Notes: generated by a model not told the origin, from the sequence alone. A stretch of 64,000 nucleotides of DNA from Theobroma cacao (GCF_000208745.1 NC_030858.1:886597-950596), one strand, 5' to 3'; positions 23,880 through 51,239 are shown, counted from the stretch's first letter. Numbers and translations are program-made.

Positions 23880-25180
23880 ATTGGTAAATGTCATATCAGT
23901 ATAAACTATTGCCAGTCCAATTAAATTCTATGTTAGCATAATAAATGTCATGTCAACACATAATCATATCAAATCAACAAGGAAATGCCACATCATCTCA
24001 ATCAATCTCATATAAACTTGGTTAAATGCTTGTCAACGTACTTAATAGTAAAAATTTAATGATGTTAAGATTTGAATTGAAATTAACAAATTAGAAAATT
24101 ACAACTACTAAATTTACACAAATTATTATACATTGATTAAATTCACATTTTTATAAAATATAAGGACTAATTATATAATTTGACCATCAAAATAACACTT
24201 CACCCTCAAACTAGTCAGCCTATATACCTTACAAATTCTTTTCATTCTCGTCGATCTTCTTATTCAAAAACGTGTTACCCTTGCTCATCTCATCGATACC
24301 ATTGACGTCATTCCCAAAGTTTGCTTCTCTACTCCTTCGCCCCGTCCGTTAATCAACCTAATTACTTGCCATGCTTTCAACATCTATTCCAAAACAAAAG
24401 ATACCTTTGCTCTTGATTCAATGAGTTGTTGCGCGGGTATGGATTAATTTTTAGAATAACAATGAGATTGGTATTGATGTGAAGCGATTTGGTGAGCTTA
24501 TGATGTCCTCAGAGATTGTGTTGAATTAAGGTGTGCATTAGGTATGTATGCCATTTATACTAGGCAATTTGTATTTGTAATAGGCTATAAGGAGCGATAT
24601 AGTACTACATCTTTACTAACAATTCTCTTTTTATTGAAAAAAAATGTTTGGCATAACACAAAAAAAAAAAAAACATACATATGATGTTTTTGTACTATGT
24701 TATGTTTTGATATATCTTTTCTTAGTATTTGTTATTGTGAATGTTTAGATGTTCTCTCAACATGCTTGTTGCTCATTCTTGGAACAAAAGAAAGATTGGC
24801 TATTGATTTTTGTATTGCGGTCAAAGACATTGTCAAATTGAGATATAAATCTTTTCAAATATGGAAATATAATTAATCTTAAACGTATAAGATTATTTAT
24901 ACCATTAGCTATATTTGGAATGCCAGATTGAGAAATAAATCTGTCTTATTGGCTTAAAAAGGCATATAATCTCTTATACCATTCATATATGGAAATCCAA
25001 CTCATCATAAATAAATATAATTAATTACAATTAACTATATTTCCATAATTCATTTTATTCATATAAATGGTTTGTTGTCAATGTATTAATTTTACCCAGG
25101 TCTACCTCTATTAATCTCTTTCCTATTTAGAGTATTTACCCATGTCCACCTTTATTAATCTTTTTTCTATTTAGATACCA
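23880..25180 (+). repeat. Repeat unit 1 (full length, forward) of a palindromic array
   Basis: About 1.3 kb. It begins with a CATGTCA/ATGCCACATCATCTCAATCA region, then AAATTAACAAATTAGAAAATTACAA, a protein-like stretch near 24257-24480, GTGTGCATTAGGTATG and a GATTGGCT block, and ends in repeats of CCACCTYTATTAATC near the centre of symmetry at about 25180. It pairs with unit 2 as an inverted repeat. Confidence 0.7.
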
Positions 25181-25885
25181 TATCTATTTCTGTTAGGAAA
25201 GAGATTAATGGAGTGGACCTCGGTAGATACTATAAATAAGAAAAATATTAATAGAGGTGGACCTGCATAAAATTAATACATAGACAACAAACCGTCTACA
25301 TGAATAAAATGAATTATGAAAATATAGTTAATTATAATTAATTATATTTATTTGTGATGAGCTAGGTTTCCATTTTATGAATGATATAGGAGATTATTCA
25401 CCTTTTTAAGCCAATAAGACATATTTATATCTCAATTTGTTATTCCAAATATAACTAATGCTATGAATAATTTTATCTATTTATGATCAATTAGATTTTC
25501 ATCTTTAAAGAGATTTATATCTCAATTTGACAATGCATTTAACCGCAATACAAAAATCAATAGCCAATCCTTTTTTTATTCCAAGGATGAGCATCAAGCT
25601 TGTTGAAACATCTAAAAACATTCACAATAACAAATACTAAGAAAAGAAATATTAGAACATAACATAATAAAATAGCATCATATGCATGTTTTTTTTAGGT
25701 GGTGTTAAGCTAAGCATTTATTTAATAAAAAAATAATGGTTAGTAAAGATGCAGTACTATGTTGCTGCTTACAACTTATTACAAATACAATTTGCATAGT
25801 ATACATGGCATACATATCTGATGCACATTTTCATTCAACATAATCCCAAAAGACATCAAAGCTCATCAAACCGTTTCACATTCAA
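25181..25885 (-). repeat. Repeat unit 2 (truncated, reverse)
   Basis: Reverse-complement copy of the inner half of unit 1, from GAGATTAATGGAGTGGACCT through AGCCAATCC (25559) to the TGCACATTTTCATTCAACAT block. It stops at about 25885, where the array turns round again. The outer half, with the protein-like segment and the CATGTCA end, is missing. Confidence 0.7.
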
Positions 25886-25899
25886 TTGTGTCAGTATGT

Positions 25900-26550
25900 G
25901 ATTGATTTTAAGAAGAACAGTGAGAAAAGTATTTATGTGCAACGCTTTGGTGAGCTTTTGATACCTCAAAGGATTGTGTTGAAGGTGTGCATTGGATATG
26001 CCTTATATACTAGGCAATTTGTATTTGTAATAAGTTATACAGAGTAACATAGAACTGCAGCCTTACTAACCATTATCTTCTTATTAATGAAATGCTTAGC
26101 TTAACAAAAAAAAAAACATATAGTTTTATTATACTATGTTATGTTTTGATAATTTTTTCTTAGTATTTGTTAATGTGAATGTTTTTAGATGTTCTTTCAG
26201 TAAGCTTGATGCTCATCCTTGGAATACAAGAAGGATTGGCTTTTGATTTTTTATATTGGAGTCAAATGCATATCCTAACACACTGTCAACTTGAAATATA
26301 AATCTCTTCAAAAATGAAAATCTAATTAATTATAAATAAATAAGATTATTTGTAGCATTAACTATATCTTGAATGCCAAATTGAGATACCAATCTATCCT
26401 ACTGGCTTAAAAAGGTAAATAATCTCTTATATCATCCATAGATAGAAACCCAACTCATCAGAAATAAACATGATTAATTATAATTAGCTATATTTCCATA
26501 ATTCATTTTAATCATGTAAATTGTTTGTTGTCCATGTATTCATAGGAAAA
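25900..26550 (+). repeat. Repeat unit 3 (truncated, forward)
   Basis: Forward copy of the inner half, starting near TTTTAAGAAGAACAGTGAGA, then GTGTGCATTGGATATG, GGATTGGCT (about 26234) and GTTTGTTGTCCATGTATT at about 26545. It is the left arm of the second palindrome. Confidence 0.7.
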
Positions 26551-27790
26551 CTATTAATAGAGGTGGATATGGGTAATTATAATTAATCATATTTATTTAT
26601 GATGAGCCGGGTTTCCATTTATGAATGATATAGGAGATTATTTACCTTTTTAAGCCAATAAGACAGATTTGTATCTCAATTGACATTCCAAATATAGCTA
26701 ATATTATGAATAATCTTATATATTTATGATTAACTAGATTTCCATATTTAAAGAGATTTACATCTCAATTTGACAATTCCTTTAATCGCAATACAAAAAT
26801 TAATCACAAATCTTTCTTTCATTCAAAGGATGAGCAACAAACATGGTGAGAGAACATCTAAACATTCACATTAACAAATACTAAGAAAAGAAATATTAGA
26901 ACATAAAGCAGTATAATAACATCATATGTATGTTTTTTATTTTTTTGTGGTGTTAAGCCAAGCATTTCTTTAATAAAAAGAGAATTGTTAGTAAATATGC
27001 AGTGCTATGTTGCTCCTTACAACCTATTGCAAATACAAATTGCCTAGTATAAATGACATACATACCTAATGCACACCTTCATTGAACATAATCCTTGAGG
27101 ACATCAGAAGCTCACCAAACCGCTTCACATTGGCACCCTTTCATTGTTCTTCTTAAAATCAGTCCCATACCGACGCAACAACGCATGGGATCACTAGCAA
27201 AGATATATTCGATTTGGGAAGAGATGTTGAAAGGGTGGTAAGTGATTAGGTTGAATGGCATAAGGGGTGGAAGAGTTAAGGAGTAGACTTTGGCAATGAT
27301 GTTAATGGTGTTGACAAGATGAGTAAGGGTAACATGTTTTTGAAGAAGAAGAATGACGAGGATCAAAAGAATCTGTGGGTTATATAGGCAGACTAGCTCG
27401 AGGGTGTAGTGTTATTATGATGGTTAAATTAAGTAATTAGTTCCTATATTTTATAAAAAATGTGAATTTAGTCCATATATAATAATTTATGTAAATTTAG
27501 TCTTTGTAATTTTTTAGTTTATTAATTTCAATCCAAACCTTAATATCATTAAATTTTCACCATTAAATATGTTGACACACGTTTTGACCAAGCTGACATA
27601 AAATTGATTGAGATGATGTGGCATTTTCTTATTGATGTGCTGTTGATTATATGCTAACATGGCATTTATCGTGTTGACATTGCATTTATCATGTTAATGT
27701 GACATTTATTAGATTGACAACAGTTTATGTTGAAGTGACTCCTGTTGATGTGGCGAGGATATGCTAACGTGACGTGTATTACAAGTTTTA
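26551..27790 (-). repeat. Repeat unit 4 (full length, reverse)
   Basis: Reverse-complement copy including the outer half: the protein-like segment is open on the minus strand at 27366-27112 and is followed by the AAATTAGT/TTTAGTCC block and the TGGCATTTATCATGTTGAC end. With unit 1 it closes a large outer inverted repeat. Confidence 0.7.
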
Positions 27791-29045
27791 TCTATTGGTA
27801 GTCATGTTAGCAAATGCCATGTCAATCTAATCAAATTCTAAGTTAGCATGATAAATGCCATGTCAGCACATAATTGACACCACATGAGTCAAAAAATGCC
27901 ACATCATTTCAATCAAAGTCATTTCAGTTTAGTCAAAATACATATCAGCATACTTAACGGTGAAAATTTAATAATATTAGAGTTTGGATTGAAATTAACA
28001 AAATAGAAAATTACAAAAACTAAATTTACACAAATTATTATACATGGACTAAATTCACATTTTTTTATAAAATATAGAGATTAATTACATAATTTGACTA
28101 TCATAATAACACTACACCATCGGCTAATCAATTTATTTAACGCTCAAATTATTTTCATTATCATCATTCTTCTTCTTTAAAAACATGTCACCCTTGTTCA
28201 TTTTGTTGACATCATTGCCTAAGTTTGCTCACCGGCTTCTCCATGTTGTCCACCCGTTCAACCCAATCCCTTTCAGCATCTCCTTCCAAACCAATGTTAT
28301 CTTTGCTAGTGATTCCATGTTTTATTGGGTCGATATGAGATTGATTTTAAGAAGAACAATGAGACTTGTATTGATGTGAAGTGGTTTGGTGAGTTTTTGA
28401 TGTTCTTAGGGGATTGTGTTAAATGAAGGTGTGCATTGAAAATGCCTTGTATATTATGCAATTTGTACTTGTAATAGTTTGTAAAAAGTAACATGGTATT
28501 GTATCTTTACTAACAATTCTCATTTTATTACTAAAATGCTTGGCTTAACACACACAAAAAACAAAAATAAAAAATCATGCATATGGTGTTATTGTATTAT
28601 GTTATGTTATGTTTTGATGGTTCTTTTCTTAGTATTTGTTAATATGAATTTTTTTAGATGTTAAACTTGATACTCATTCTTGGAATAAGAAAAGGATTGG
28701 CTCTTGAGCTTTTGTATTGCAATCAAACGCATATCCTAATTCATTGTCAAATTAAAATATAAATCAATTCAAAAATGAAAATCTAATTAATCATTAACCG
28801 ATAAGATTATTCATAACGTTAGCTATATTTGGAATGTTAAATTAAGATACAAATCTGTTAGTGGCTTAAAAAGGTAAATAATCTCTTATATTATTCATAA
28901 ATGGAAACCCAACTCATCACAAATAAATATGATTAATTATAATTAATTATATTTCCATAATTCATTTTATTCATGTATATAATTTGTTATCCATGTATTA
29001 GTTTTAACCAGGTCCACTTCTATTAATCTCTTTCCTATTTAGATA
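27791..29045 (+). repeat. Repeat unit 5 (forward, 3' truncated)
   Basis: Forward copy beginning at AGTCATGTTAGCAAATGCCA and running through the protein-like segment (about 28165-28390) and the GGATTGGCT block. It breaks off after CTATTAATCTCTTTCCTATT near 29040, where unrelated AT-rich DNA starts. Confidence 0.7.
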
Positions 29046-29599
29046 CTATTCAATATTATTTAAAAATAAAAAATATTATTCAAAATTTAAATTTAAACGT
29101 GTATTTACATATATATGTTCGCGCTTATTTTTCTTTATATACGTTAGATATTTGTTCGCGCGCTTTTTGAAATTATTATAGAAAGAAATAGTTTAATAGA
29201 TAAAATTTGAAACGTTTAAGTAGATAGTATATATTTGAAAATTAAAAATGATAAATTGACTTTAACTTTTTATTTATAATATATATAAAGAAAAAAAAAG
29301 GGCTTACTATCATTATAAAAAAAATTAAAGGTGCATGCTCTCTATTTTTTTTCCATATATTACTGTACAAGGGAAAAGACCATAATACCCAAATTAATCT
29401 TTTTGCCCTTAATTACCAAAAAAATCAATCAATTAATAAACCAAACCCCAACCCCACCTATTTTAGGCCCCCATACATCCAACCAGAGTGTCATTGAATC
29501 ATTTACAGTCTGTAAATTTCAACTGAAAGGACAATAGTACCCTCACCAATAATCCATATTATCTTGCACTTGATGGTAATTAAGTCACTTCAGATCCCC

Positions 29600-29607
29600 T
29601 ATAAATA
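29600..29607 (+). promoter_or_regulatory. TATA box of PICKLE
   Basis: TATAAATA in CCCCTATAAATACCGG is a near-perfect plant TATA box. Transcription would start near 29630, just before a leader exon that ends at a GT donor at 29781. Confidence 0.6.
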
Positions 29608-29631
29608 CCGGCGGTCCATATTTTTGCACCT

Positions 29632-29780
29632 GCACGGTGATTCTTGTCACTATTCTTCCTTCCCCCCCCCCAACCCAGGTCCACCGTTTTTCCACCATAT
29701 CGCTGAAACTCCGGCCCTCGGCTCTCGGCTCCGGCACAATCTCAACGTACTGGAGGGGGCCTCAGATCGCATAATTCTCG
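29632..29780 (+). other. Non-coding first exon (5' leader) of PICKLE
   Basis: A relatively GC-rich segment after the TATA box, ending ATTCTCG|GTAATTCTC. The next exon begins at 31903, after an AG acceptor, three bases before the PICKLE ATG. The leader intron is therefore about 2.1 kb (29781-31902). The exon start is approximate. The ORF starting at 29564 is not coding. Confidence 0.55.
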
Positions 29781-30851
29781 GTAATTCTCTTTTGTCTACG
29801 TTGTCTCCTTGTACATTTGTTTTTGACATGTCAGTTTCTTTAGATTGAAGTACATAGGAATGTTGGAAATGAGGTTCTAACTTTAATTTCCACGAGGCTC
29901 TGACAAGTGGAGATTACGTTTTTTGCATGAATTTTTGTGTGTTTAGGAAGAATTCTTCACTCGGATATGGTTTGTTTTGTTTTGTTGGTGTATTGTTTAC
30001 GTGTCTGCTTGGAAGTTCAGTTTTAGGGTTGATAATTAGGTCATTTCTTGTATGAGTTATCATTTAATTGTTAGATATAGGCATATATGTGAGTGTATGT
30101 CTTTTTTTTGGTTCTCGGAGCGAAATTTGATTGAAAATTATGAATCAGTTTAAAAAACAGGCATGAAAACCTTTAGTTTATAGTTGTTTAATGGTAGATA
30201 TGTGAGTCTTTTGCTTTAACTTTAAGCGCTCAGGGTAAATTTTAACCATATTTTTTTTTTGTTGATTTTGTATGTTATCGTGATGGGATATGTTTATCAA
30301 AATTTTCAAGATTTATGTACATCTATTTCAGGATTCTGAATTAATCTATTCATTTATCTGTGTAGTTGGATGTTGTCATGATGCATGTTTTCCTTCCCTC
30401 TCCTGCCATGCTGGGTTAATTTACTGAGTCATTATCTGATTAGGTCGTTTGGAATGTCATATCACTTTCAGATTAAACGACAAGATGGTTTCATTAACTC
30501 CATTGCTTTTTTTCCATGACCTGAATGACTTTTTCTTTTTCAACAGTTTCCTTTGTCTTCCTGTAGTGCTTGCTGCAGAAAGCTCCGTCTGTTAGATTAT
30601 TTTCATTTACTGTTTACTGTGCTAGCTGAAGGTGGCCGTGATGATTGAACAAGTTTGTGCAATCATGATCCATTTAGGGATATTATATATCTGTATGGTC
30701 CCTGCATTTTTGGTCCACGTGCATGCCGGTTCTATGCACTGCTTTGTTAAAAGACTTTTAATTTAACGAACAATGAGACAAGCAACGTCCACAACTGTTT
30801 TATGTTAATTTGTGGTTGTCTTTTTCCTTTTGCGCGTGAGCGTGTGTGGTC

Positions 30852-30864
30852 GGGGGGGGGGGGG
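30852..30864. repeat. Poly-G tract in the PICKLE leader intron
   Basis: Thirteen consecutive G. The length is prone to sequencing error. Confidence 0.85.
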
Positions 30865-31905
30865 TTGGTTATTCTTTTTATCAATTTTATCTCACTCACG
30901 TGTTTCATGTTTTAAATTTTGTGTGTGGTCAAAAATTTTTTTTTTCTAGCTGGAAGTTTTCCTATATATGGAAGCTACTTAGAGCATGCTGCTTGGATCG
31001 TGAATTGTTTATAGAAGTAGTTAAAGAAACAATGTGCTGGTCAAATCTGTGTTGGTTGAATTTATTACCAAAATTGCGTATCTTCATTATTTCACCCCAC
31101 TCTGATAAAAGTTGCACTTGTGCCCCTGTGGATTTTTAACTATGTTGAAATAATTTTATCGTGTAACGTGTGGCAGGGTCTTCATATGGTTTTTCATGTT
31201 GCATGAGGACCCATTAATTTTCATCCCTGATAGCGCCACTGTGGGGGTGGCAGTCGCTAAGAGTGAAAACATCTCTCATGCATTGAAGAAGATATACAAG
31301 TTATATGTAGTTAGTTGCAGAACATCCTGTGGATATTAACACCTTCACATTGCATACATATCATAATTAAGGGGACTAGTTGTTTAGCCTTTTCTTGGCA
31401 TTTCAGAGATAAATCTGAAACACCATTTTATTTTGTCAACACCATGTCTAATGGGGCCTGGTGGAATAAGGATTATCTTTTGTTTGGCAGTAGGGTCGAA
31501 TGTCCATTTTTTTCCTTATGTATTTTAGTGATTGTTATTTTTATTTGTTAATCTACCTTGATGTCCTTCGGTATATACCTTGTGTAAGTGGGCTCTAATT
31601 TTGGTACTGCAAGGTTTAAAAAGTAAACTCAATAATTAATTGGTCTAGATGATTCTTTGAGTTAGTTGATATTGTAACGTATCAATAATATAAAGAGGTG
31701 AAAAGACTGCAATCTCTTCTGTAATGTTGTAATAAGGTCTAAATTGATTTTAGTGTTGCACTGATTTGTTTTCTTCTCATGAATTTTTAGTAATTCCTGT
31801 TTTTATTGTTAATTCATTTCTTAAGTTCACAAGTTATATAAGTGAACACTAGTCTTGGTACTTTAAAGTCTTTAAAATACAGATATTTTCACTTTCTTGC
31901 AGAAG

Positions 31906-46290
<14,385 letters not shown>

Positions 46291-46350
46291 AATGCATAGA
46301 GGTGATTTATTGAGGCTGCCCCAAGCCTAAACTTTCAATGATTACCTTGT

Positions 46351-46356
46351 AATAAA
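46351..46356 (+). terminator. Likely poly-A signal of PICKLE
   Basis: AATAAA about 60 bases past the stop codon, in a T-rich context (CCTTGTAATAAATCC). Confidence 0.5.
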
Positions 46357-48189
46357 TCCTTTTAAGGCATATTTTCCATAGGATATCTGCGGTATTAATC
46401 CGTTTAAAACATTTAAGAACTTGCTTCAGTTTCAAAAACTCTAGTTTGTTTTCTCAACTATAATTTGCTTCTCTTTTATTTATCTCATAAGTCTCACCGT
46501 CCTCCATGAAAATGTTAAATAAAAGGATGCAAATTCATGTCATTTGGTTAGTATTATAAGATTGTTTGATAAGAATAAAACACAATCACACAAAATCCCA
46601 CATTCCCTGCTGCCTATTACAACCTTTATCTAGTCTTTAGAGATATAAAACAGACGAGTGGGGCCGTGTGATTTCCAATCAATCGACATCCTACCATGGA
46701 AAAGATTGCAAATGTTTGGGCTTCTGATCTGAGCCCTTCCCTACTTAATCCAGCATGTTGGCTGGTTTTGCAGGTCTTCCAAGTCTCACTTAGAGAGGCA
46801 AATTATATATTGTAATAGAAATAACAAACCAATGGCTTCTTTTGCTCAGGCAAAAGCTTTTGCCTTTTGCATGTTGACCTTCCAAGGGATCATATTCATT
46901 GGTCATTCTTTCTTTTCATTAATCTTTCTAGCAAACCAAAGAAGAAAATATTTTGTGATGCATCCTTAATGTTTGAATTATAAATTGTATGTATTTATTT
47001 CAAAGTATCCGTATAAACGTTTAATTTACTCCCTTGATGAAACGGTGTGTATTATTTTTTTCTTTCTTTCATTTTACTACTTGTTTATAAAGCACATAGA
47101 TGGTATTTGAATATTATTATATGTAGGCATGCATGCATATAAAGCTGGGAGCACTCAGTGCAAAAGAATACATTCCTTTGAATCTATATAGTGGTGGATA
47201 TATATAGAGAAATGAAACAGGCTCTGCCAAAAGGAAGCATTGTTTCTGTATAAACAAATTCCAATTGTAAAGCAAAAAGGGTGGATGAGAGAAGATGAAG
47301 AAAAGGAAGAGAAAAAAAAGGAAGGGAGGGGAAGAAACCTGGAATTCAGGCAACTGTTGGGAGAGTGGAGACAAGAGAGAGACAAGTCTGGGGCTTCTTG
47401 TTCACGCATGCCTTGCCTACATACAGCAACCTTTCAACCCCAACCTCTCACTCTCATAAGGGAGTCTCAGACATGCCAACCTGTTCTTCCAACAAGGCTA
47501 AACCAAGCTCTTTCTCTCCCTCCAATCAACAACTCTGCTTTTCTCTTAAGCAGAATAAAAATACACCTTCGCAAGTGACCAAGAAAAGGGTCACTGAATG
47601 TGGGGAATCCCCTGCTGGATTTTGCTCTTTCCTCTTCAAGCTAAATGGTAAATGGGTTATTTGCATAATGATTCACATATGATTATATGTACAGGTGAAC
47701 GGTGATAAACCACTCAACATTATTAGCTTTGAATGTATGTATCCATAGCATAGATTTTCTTTGTAACCTGTTTTTCATACTTAAAAAGTACAAGAACAAC
47801 ATGGCAGGAAATTTACTAAAACTTGTTTCCTTTCCACCATCGTAGGCTTAAACTTACAAAGGAATAGCAAATGAAAATTCTAATAGAAAACCCAAACCTG
47901 ATGATGATTCTTTCTAGGTTCCAAAAGGGTCTATCCCATAGACATTAGGGTCCATCATTTGATGTTCTTATGAGGGTTTGAAGCATAGACAGGTAGTAGG
48001 TCACGGTCAAATCCCTTGGCAGTGCGAGCCAGGTAATACAGTCGGCGCGTTTGCCAGAATTCTTTTCATAATAACACACCCAAAAAAAAAAGAAAAACAG
48101 TACCATGCAAAGCATCCGTCCCATAAAACATCATAAACAAATCTATAAAGAGACATAGGTTGGCTCCTAGGAATCTAAGCTCTTCTCTT
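46357..48189. other. Intergenic region between PICKLE and the acyltransferase
   Basis: No supported gene. Short ORFs near 47117-47682 overlap on both strands in a purine-rich (GAAGARGA) tract and look spurious. Confidence 0.5.
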
Positions 48190-48196
48190 TATATAT
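48190..48196 (+). promoter_or_regulatory. TATA box of the BAHD acyltransferase
   Basis: TATATAT in CTCTTTATATATGCACAC, 70 bases before the ATG at 48260. Transcription would begin near 48222, after the in-frame ATG at 48206, which supports 48260 as the true start. Confidence 0.5.
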
Positions 48197-48259
48197 GCAC
48201 ACGCCATGCTCTTTTGTTTCTCACAGCAAAAAAGAGAGCAAAACTGCAAGGAAACATCC

Positions 48260-50569
48260 ATGGCAACTAAACGTCGTGAGAATTATCCGATTGTTCGGGT
48301 GACCAAGACAGTTTCCGTACTCCCAAAATCCTTGCATCCACAGCAAGTTCTCCGACTTTCCAATTTGGACAGGCAGTGCCCAATGCTCATGTACATGGTT
48401 TTCTTTTACAAATCCTCTTCTGCTTACCAGAGCCTGTCGCTGGACTCAGTTTTTAGTAGCTTGAAATCTGGGTTGGAAGAGACGCTGTCGATTTGGTATC
48501 CTGCTGCAGGTAGGTTGAGTTTGAATCCGAATGATGGCAAGCTTGATCTTTGGTGCAACAACAATGGTGCAGTTCTAGTTGAGGCAGTTACAGACGCTAA
48601 GATCATTGACCTTGGAGATCTTTCTCAATACAACGAGTTCTTCGAGTGTTTGTCTTACAAACCTGTTTTTCATGGGAACTTCTCGGATATGCCTTTACTT
48701 GTTGCTCAGGTGAGAACCACCATTTTGAGCTTTAAGAACAAATCATCTGACACAAGCCCTTGTTATTTTTGTTCTTTTTAGTTATTCCCATGTCAATATG
48801 TCTTTCCTGTCACCCTTCTAATATTTATAGGTTTCATCTATCAGACTATAAACATCAACCAATGACTTCTTCAATGCTTCCAATTTTGCTTCTCCTAAAG
48901 TCCTTGCGAAGAAGTACATAGATCACAAGCAGCCAGGCCTAGCCTTTTCTTCTTATATATGCCTTAGAGTTGCTCCTTTTATTTTTGGTATTGGATGCAA
49001 CTTCTGCTTAACTCTCTACAAAATATTACGTACTGCTAAAATGATCCCAAACTCGACGTATTATCACAATCACATATTGAAGTTGACACCCTTTTCGGGC
49101 ACTGTAACATGGACTACGAAATGAAAAGAAAGCAGCAAACTGAACAATTTTATTGTGTGATGTACGTAGGTGACCAGGTTCGGCTGTGGAGGCTATTCGA
49201 TTGGTATTGGTGCGAGCCACTCGTTGTTTGATGGACCAGCAACCTATGATTTTCTCCGTGCATGGGCTTCCAATTCTGCTATTTTGAAAGAAAAGAGAGG
49301 CACCGAGCTTTCCAAACCGGTGCATCAGAGGGGGACACTGTTGGTGAGTAATCAGGGGCGTACCAAATTGCCTGTAAGTGGGAGCACGGCGACAAGGGCT
49401 GCAGCCATAGATCATCTATATCAGTTGATAAAACAGGCTATTGCTGGTCAAAAAAATTGTGGTTCCGATATGAAGTTTGGAACCGGGAACCTTCCTGATA
49501 TGGGGAACTCAAATCTTGTTCTCAAGACATTCCACCTCAGTGATGCAATGATAGAAAGCTTAAAAAGAAAGGTCTTTGGTGGGAGGAGGGGTAGCGCTTC
49601 ATGTTCATCCTTTGAACTGCTTGCAGCTCACTTATGGAAGGTAAATTGATTTCTTAACTAGCTATTAATTTCAATTTCCAACTGATGGAATCGATCATCA
49701 AAAGGGTAAGTGGACAAAATTTTCACATAACAATCCGCCATGAAAGACTTTATACAGAAGAAACTAGGATTAGCACCAAATCAAGAAGGATTTTATGTTT
49801 TGATAAAAGAATCTAATACCATCTAGGCGGTAGGCACAAAACTTCGGGTTTTGTTTCAGAAATCATTACACAAACCATAATTTGAAAATTCAAGTTTCCA
49901 GGAAAGTGCCAACTGGAACATTTGCTAGAAGTTATAAATATCCAGCATGTTGCAGGCGCTGTCGTAGATAAGAAACTGATGTAGACTTCTCATGAAGATG
50001 ATCACAGGTTATTTCTACAGGTTATATGTGCAGATATATTAACGATTAGTGTTTTCTTTTTCTCACTCCAGGCAAGGACAAATGCTTTAGGAGTAAGAAA
50101 GGGAGCGATGGTTTGCTTGCAATTTGCTGTGGACATAAGGAACAAGATGGTGCCGCCACTGCCAAAAGGTTTCAGTGGTAACGCCTATGTATTAGCATCC
50201 GTTGCCTTGACGGCTGAAGAACTGGAGGAAGCAAGCCATGAAGCCATTGTGGGGAAGATAAAGGAAGCCAAGAATTCGATCAGCAACGACTACGTGAATG
50301 CGTATAACCAGGCATTAGATGGACCTCAAAGCACTCTCCCTCCAATGAATGAGCTAACCCTTGTCTCTGATTGGACAAGGATGCCATTCCACAGGATTGA
50401 TTTTTTACATGGAGAAGCAGCCTATGCATCTCCTTTGGCCTCTCCAATCCCTCAAGTCGCATATTTCATGCAGAATCCCACTGATTCGAGAGGCATTGAT
50501 GTGAGGATTGGTTTAATTCCTCAAACCCTGAATGCTTTCTCTCATTACTTCCTCACCAATTTGCAATAA
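48260..50569 (+). CDS. BAHD (HXXXD-type) acyl-CoA-dependent acyltransferase
   Basis: Cytosolic BAHD enzymes move an acyl group from a CoA thioester to an alcohol or amine of specialised metabolites, hormones or cutin precursors. Three exons, 48260-48709, 49170-49640 and 50072-50569, all GT-AG and phase 0, give 472 residues, normal for the family. The catalytic motif HSLFD is at 167-171, after TRFGCGGYSIGIGAS. SCSSFELLAAHLWKARTNALGV precedes the second half, and FAVDIRNKMVPPLPKGFSGNAY is typical. The structural DFGWG motif is replaced by DFLHG (417-421), so substrate-channel or CoA-side geometry may differ. The Arabidopsis gene at the comparable place, At2g25150, is a spermidine coumaroyl transferase, but this protein looks to belong to another clade. 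Substrate unknown. Confidence 0.92.
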
Positions 50570-51239
50570 GTTCCCACACCCTCTAGCTTTAATTTCATCT
50601 ATAATTTTTCTTTGTTAAAAGCTGGAATTGGGTAAAGGGTGGTAACATAGGATTACCACTACATTAGGGAATGATATTTCAAATACTATGGGTCAGAATT
50701 TCTTATACTACATAATATATGAGATGAAAATGTTGTTTGATAAGAATAAGCTTGACTCGTTTCTTCTGTCATCAGCAAATTAGGCTAAGCTTTCCTTGAA
50801 GAAGCAAAGCCGGCCCCCTTTTTAGTTTGTAGTGTGGGGTCCTGATGAATCCAAACCTAATCTTAAATTATGAAACATTGCCAGTACAAAACCGAAAGTA
50901 TAGGGTGTACTAATACAAGGCAAACTTAATAAAATTCCATGATGGACAGTTGGGCCAATAAGCAATAAGTATTTATTCATTATACAATATAATTAGACAG
51001 GCCCTGGCTGGAGAAGTTGATCTTCTCAATTGAACTAGAAAAACTGAGCTAAAATTTTACAAGAATAAAAACTGCTAGTTGCCAGGAATAGACAAGAAAA
51101 GAACAGGAAGAAGAGGTCGATAAAGGCAGAAATGAGATGAAGGATAGATATGTTATTGGTTACATGAGGCAAAACTATCAAGAAGAGCAATGCTTGTAGT
51201 GCAGATCCTTCTTTTGCTGTTAGTAGCTACACCCTACTC
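50570..51239. other. Converging 3' flanks of the acyltransferase and response regulator genes
   Basis: The two genes converge here. The stretch should contain both 3' leaders. I see no additional ORF or RNA gene. Confidence 0.5.

Noticed and set aside
23880..29045. CRISPR-like or satellite interpretation of the repeats
   Set aside because: Units are long, alternating in orientation and truncated; there are no short direct repeats with unique spacers, and the DNA is plant nuclear.
47117..47682. Overlapping ORFs on both strands between PICKLE and the acyltransferase
   Set aside because: They sit in a purine-rich tract, overlap in several frames and have no domain or promoter context.
48206..48259. 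Upstream in-frame ATG of the acyltransferase
   Set aside because: It lies only about 10-16 bases after the TATA box, before the expected transcription start. The family start fits ATG 48260.
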